Source: Sporolactobacillus shoreae (lineage in GTDB: Bacteria > Bacillota > Bacilli > Bacillales > Sporolactobacillaceae). Taken from it: a stretch of DNA of 64,000 nucleotides. Location of the stretch: contig NZ_SRJD01000001.1 of assembly GCF_004684935.1 (NCBI RefSeq), forward strand, positions 248,001 to 312,000, read 5' to 3'. The notes beneath the pieces are model-generated. The model worked only from the letters and a program-made list of their open reading frames with translations. It had not been told where the DNA came from and made no database searches. The first letter of the stretch is position 1. Each line of letters starts with the position of its first letter. The translations under genes and the position numbers were made by a program. This document shows positions 62,151-64,000 of the stretch, one piece after another.

Positions 62151-63101
62151 ATGAAAGATAAGCTGGTGGTCCTTGTCGGGCCGACCGCAGTCGGTAAAAC
62201 AAAACTAAGCATTGAACTTGCGAAGCATCTTAATGGTGAAATTGTTAATGGTGATGCTTTCCAAATATACAGGGGGATGGATATAGGGACAGCCAAAGTT
62301 TCTGTTGAGGAAGCCGGGGGTGTGCCGCATCATCTGGTCGACATCCGCGACCCCGGAGATAATTATTCAGCCGCCGAGTATCAGCGTGATGCTCGCCGGG
62401 CCATTCACGGGATCGCTGAACGGAGGAAGCTTCCGATCCTTGTTGGTGGCACTGGATTTTATGTCAAAGCTGCGGTCTATGATTATCATTTTTCGGCCAA
62501 TGGATCAGATCCGGCATATCGAGCGGAATTAGAAGAATTCGTGGATCGGGAGGGAGCGACTGCTCTTCATGCAAAGCTCCAGGCTGTCGATCCATCATCT
62601 GCAACCAAAATTCATCCTAATAATACTGTAAGGGTGATCCGAGCTCTTGAAGTATTTCACGAAACAGGGAAACCCTTCAGTCTACAACAGCCGGACGAGA
62701 AGCCTTTGCCAATCTTCGATACGGTGTTTATTGGCTTGACAATGGGCAGGAATCTTTTATATCAGAGAATTGACAGTAGGGTGGATCAGATGATTGCAGA
62801 GGGGCTGCTCGATGAGGTTCAACTTCTCTATTCCCGCGGACTGAAGGATGAGCAGGCCCTTCAGGCTATCGGTTACAAGGAATTTTTCCCGTACTTTGAA
62901 AACAAGTGTTCTTTGGAGCAGGCTGTTGAGAGGTTGAAACAGAATTCGCGGCACTATGCGAAAAGGCAGTTTACCTGGTTCCAGGGACAAATGGATGTCC
63001 AGTGGTTTGATATGAGCAGCGCACTGGATCAGTTTAACGAGAAAGCGGGTGAGATCATTCATTTTGTTAAGGAACGTCTCAAACGTTCATCATCCTCTTG
63101 A
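62151..63101 (+). CDS. miaA: tRNA dimethylallyltransferase MiaA
   Basis: 316-residue enzyme that adds a dimethylallyl group to A37 of tRNAs reading UNN codons; its product is the substrate of MiaB encoded upstream. The P-loop is VGPTAVGKTKLS near residue 9, followed by the RGMDIGTAK motif and the C-terminal QAIGYKEFFPYFEN and RHYAKRQFTWFQ segments. The residues before RGMDIG read NGDAFQIY where most homologues have GDSxQIY. ATG 62151 has TAGGAG 11 nt upstream. It is followed by hfq as in other Firmicutes. Confidence 0.96.
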   Translation: MKDKLVVLVGPTAVGKTKLSIELAKHLNGEIVNGDAFQIYRGMDIGTAKVSVEEAGGVPHHLVDIRDPGDNYSAAEYQRDARRAIHGIAERRKLPILVGGTGFYVKAAVYDYHFSANGSDPAYRAELEEFVDREGATALHAKLQAVDPSSATKIHPNNTVRVIRALEVFHETGKPFSLQQPDEKPLPIFDTVFIGLTMGRNLLYQRIDSRVDQMIAEGLLDEVQLLYSRGLKDEQALQAIGYKEFFPYFENKCSLEQAVERLKQNSRHYAKRQFTWFQGQMDVQWFDMSSALDQFNEKAGEIIHFVKERLKRSSSS

Positions 63102-63118
63102 TTATTTGCGGAGAGCCT

Positions 63119-63147
63119 TTGCAAATGATGGAAAATTAAAATATAAT
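63119..63147 (+). promoter_or_regulatory. Sigma-A promoter for hfq
   Basis: TTGCAA (63119-63124), a 17-nt spacer and perfect TATAAT (63142-63147), located 18-46 nt after miaA. Confidence 0.65.
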
Positions 63148-63275
63148 CATGTTGAGCGATCTTTCTGATTGGACAGAATTTTCCTTCTCAGAAATAAGTC
63201 ATTCGCATTTTTTTTGCAGGAAAGTTGGATCAAAAATCGAAGTATCTTTACTAGAGAGAAAAGAGGAGGAATAAA

Positions 63276-63509
63276 ATGAAACAGTCGATCAATATTCAGG
63301 ATACCTTTCTGAACCAATTGCGCAAGGAAGGAACGTTCGTGACTGTTTTTCTGGTCAGCGGCTTCCAGCTTAAAGGAAAGGTCAAGGGTTTTGACAATTT
63401 TACCGTCCTTTTGGACAGTGAAGGCAAGCAGCAATTGATTTTTAAACATGCGATTTCAACTTTTACACCATCAAAACCGGTGAATTGGACAAATCAGGAC
63501 GAAACATAA
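63276..63509 (+). CDS. hfq: RNA chaperone Hfq
   Basis: 77-residue hexameric Sm-like RNA chaperone. The Sm1 motif is [20 protein letters not shown] and the Sm2 motif IFKHAISTF. The N-terminal helix [15 protein letters not shown] is standard, and the short C-terminus is normal for Gram-positive Hfq. The SD AGAGGAGG precedes ATG 63276. Its own promoter lies 129 nt upstream, so a leader of about 120 nt is expected. Confidence 0.97.
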   Translation: MKQSINIQDTFLNQLRKEGTFVTVFLVSGFQLKGKVKGFDNFTVLLDSEGKQQLIFKHAISTFTPSKPVNWTNQDET

Positions 63510-63724
63510 TAGATTTGGGGAGGCAGCGGTGAGCTGTCTTTCTTTCTTTTTAAGCTCTTCTTGGTTCTTCCTTCTGAACGGCCGCGGGCAGTCATAAAAT
63601 GATGGAGTTCACAGATGTTTTTTACATGGATTCTGCTCATGAATCACGGCGATGTCCGGGCTTGCCTGTTTCGGCATAGCTGATGTCGCTGACCGACAGT
63701 CAAAGAAGCGGGGTGGTTGGAAAG
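63510..63724 (+). other. hfq-spoVK intergenic region
   Basis: 215 nt. A CATAAAATG sequence near 63595 resembles a mother-cell -10 element but no matching -35 is evident, so it is not called as a promoter. No terminator for hfq was recognised with confidence. Confidence 0.4.
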
Positions 63725-64000
63725 ATGCGGGAGGCTTACACATATACGCAGAACAGCCAAATTAATGTGGTTTTTAACCGGAAAGAAGAAAACAGAGTGG
63801 CTGCGCCCTTTCCTATGGATGAGAAAGTAAGCCATGCGCCGCTTGAAAAACTGGAGTCGTCGCTCGATCAAATGGTTGGCATGAGTGACGTTAAGAAAAT
63901 GATCAAAGAACTTTATGCCTGGCTATATGTCTATAGAAAACGTGAAGAGGCGCAGTTGAAAGTGGGGAAGCAGTCTTTTCATATGCTATTCAAGGGGAAC
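63725..64000 (+). CDS. spoVK: Stage V sporulation protein K (N-terminus, cut by window)
   Basis: 92 codons from ATG 63725 (SD GGGGTGG) to the window edge. The translation LESSLDQMVGMSDVKKMIKE and AWLYVYRKREEAQLKVGKQS matches the N-terminus of SpoVK, an AAA+ mother-cell ATPase needed for spore maturation; the window ends in FHMLFKGN, immediately before the expected GTGKT Walker A. In-frame GTG 63713 is an alternative start. It follows hfq closely, whereas in B. subtilis other genes intervene. Confidence 0.9.
   Translation, partial: MREAYTYTQNSQINVVFNRKEENRVAAPFPMDEKVSHAPLEKLESSLDQMVGMSDVKKMIKELYAWLYVYRKREEAQLKVGKQSFHMLFKGN

Noticed and set aside
63585-63610. Sigma-E/K-like promoter CATAAAATG before spoVK
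   Set aside because: No -35 element at the required spacing could be found.
1-64000. tRNA, rRNA, CRISPR array, prophage or insertion sequence
   Set aside because: No cloverleaf genes, spaced repeats, phage genes, transposase frames or rRNA segments were recognised while reading the window.

Overview
This is a contiguous chromosomal segment from a low-to-mid GC, endospore-forming member of the Bacillales. The order of conserved genes follows the Bacillus subtilis nusA-to-spoVK region: nusA (3' end), rnpM, ylxQ, infB, ylxP, rbfA, truB, ribF, rpsO, pnp, mlpA, dpaAB, asd, dapG, dapA, rnjB, spoIIIE, ymfI, ymfK, rodZ, pgsA, cinA, recA, rny, ymdB, spoVS, miaB, ricA, cotE, mutS, mutL, then miaA, hfq and spoVK. 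Sporulation genes (dpaAB, spoIIIE, spoVS, cotE, spoVK) and sigma-K-type promoters show a spore former. A secreted glutamic-type acid peptidase hints at an acid-associated lineage such as the Sporolactobacillaceae, but that assignment is only inference. No rRNA, tRNA, CRISPR array, prophage or complete insertion sequence is visible.

Region 1 (1-8.4 kb) is a translation and RNA-metabolism block: RNase P modulator, IF-2, 30S maturation factor RbfA, pseudouridine synthase, FAD synthetase, S15 and PNPase. Region 2 (8.7-15.9 kb) makes diaminopimelate and dipicolinate: asd, dapG and dapA supply dihydrodipicolinate, which DpaAB oxidises for the spore core. A pcp gene follows that is intact except for one in-frame amber codon. 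Region 3 (16-31 kb) carries RNase J2, SpoIIIE, cell-shape and membrane genes, RecA, RNase Y, YmdB and SpoVS, then an SPFH protein with a tiny ribbon-helix-helix protein and a CBS-pair protein.

Region 4 (31.4-35.4 kb, minus strand) holds an MFS exporter, a DUF2231 membrane protein and an OmpR/HisKA two-component system. Region 5 (35.5-46.2 kb) returns to the core order with miaB, ricA, cotE, mutS and mutL, but a minus-strand MoxR/DUF58/DUF4129 cluster lies between cotE and mutS.

Region 6 (46.5-62 kb) is the accessory part: G1 peptidase, small membrane protein, Cys/Met PLP lyase, two aldo/keto reductases, AzlCD exporter with a divergent XRE-cupin regulator, Asp/Glu racemase, an orphan FabF, a MmyB-like regulator, an F420-type NADP oxidoreductase and a 1259-residue polytopic membrane protein. 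Gene debris (a LysM tail) and isolated terminators occur here. Region 7 (62.1-64 kb) resumes the core with miaA, hfq and the start of spoVK, which is cut by the window edge before its Walker A motif.

The most notable non-genic feature is a palindromic intergenic repeat, full length after recA and truncated after cotE, in both cases directly beside an intrinsic terminator. Start codons were often moved downstream of the longest open frame because a clear Shine-Dalgarno (SD) sequence favours an internal TTG, GTG or ATG.
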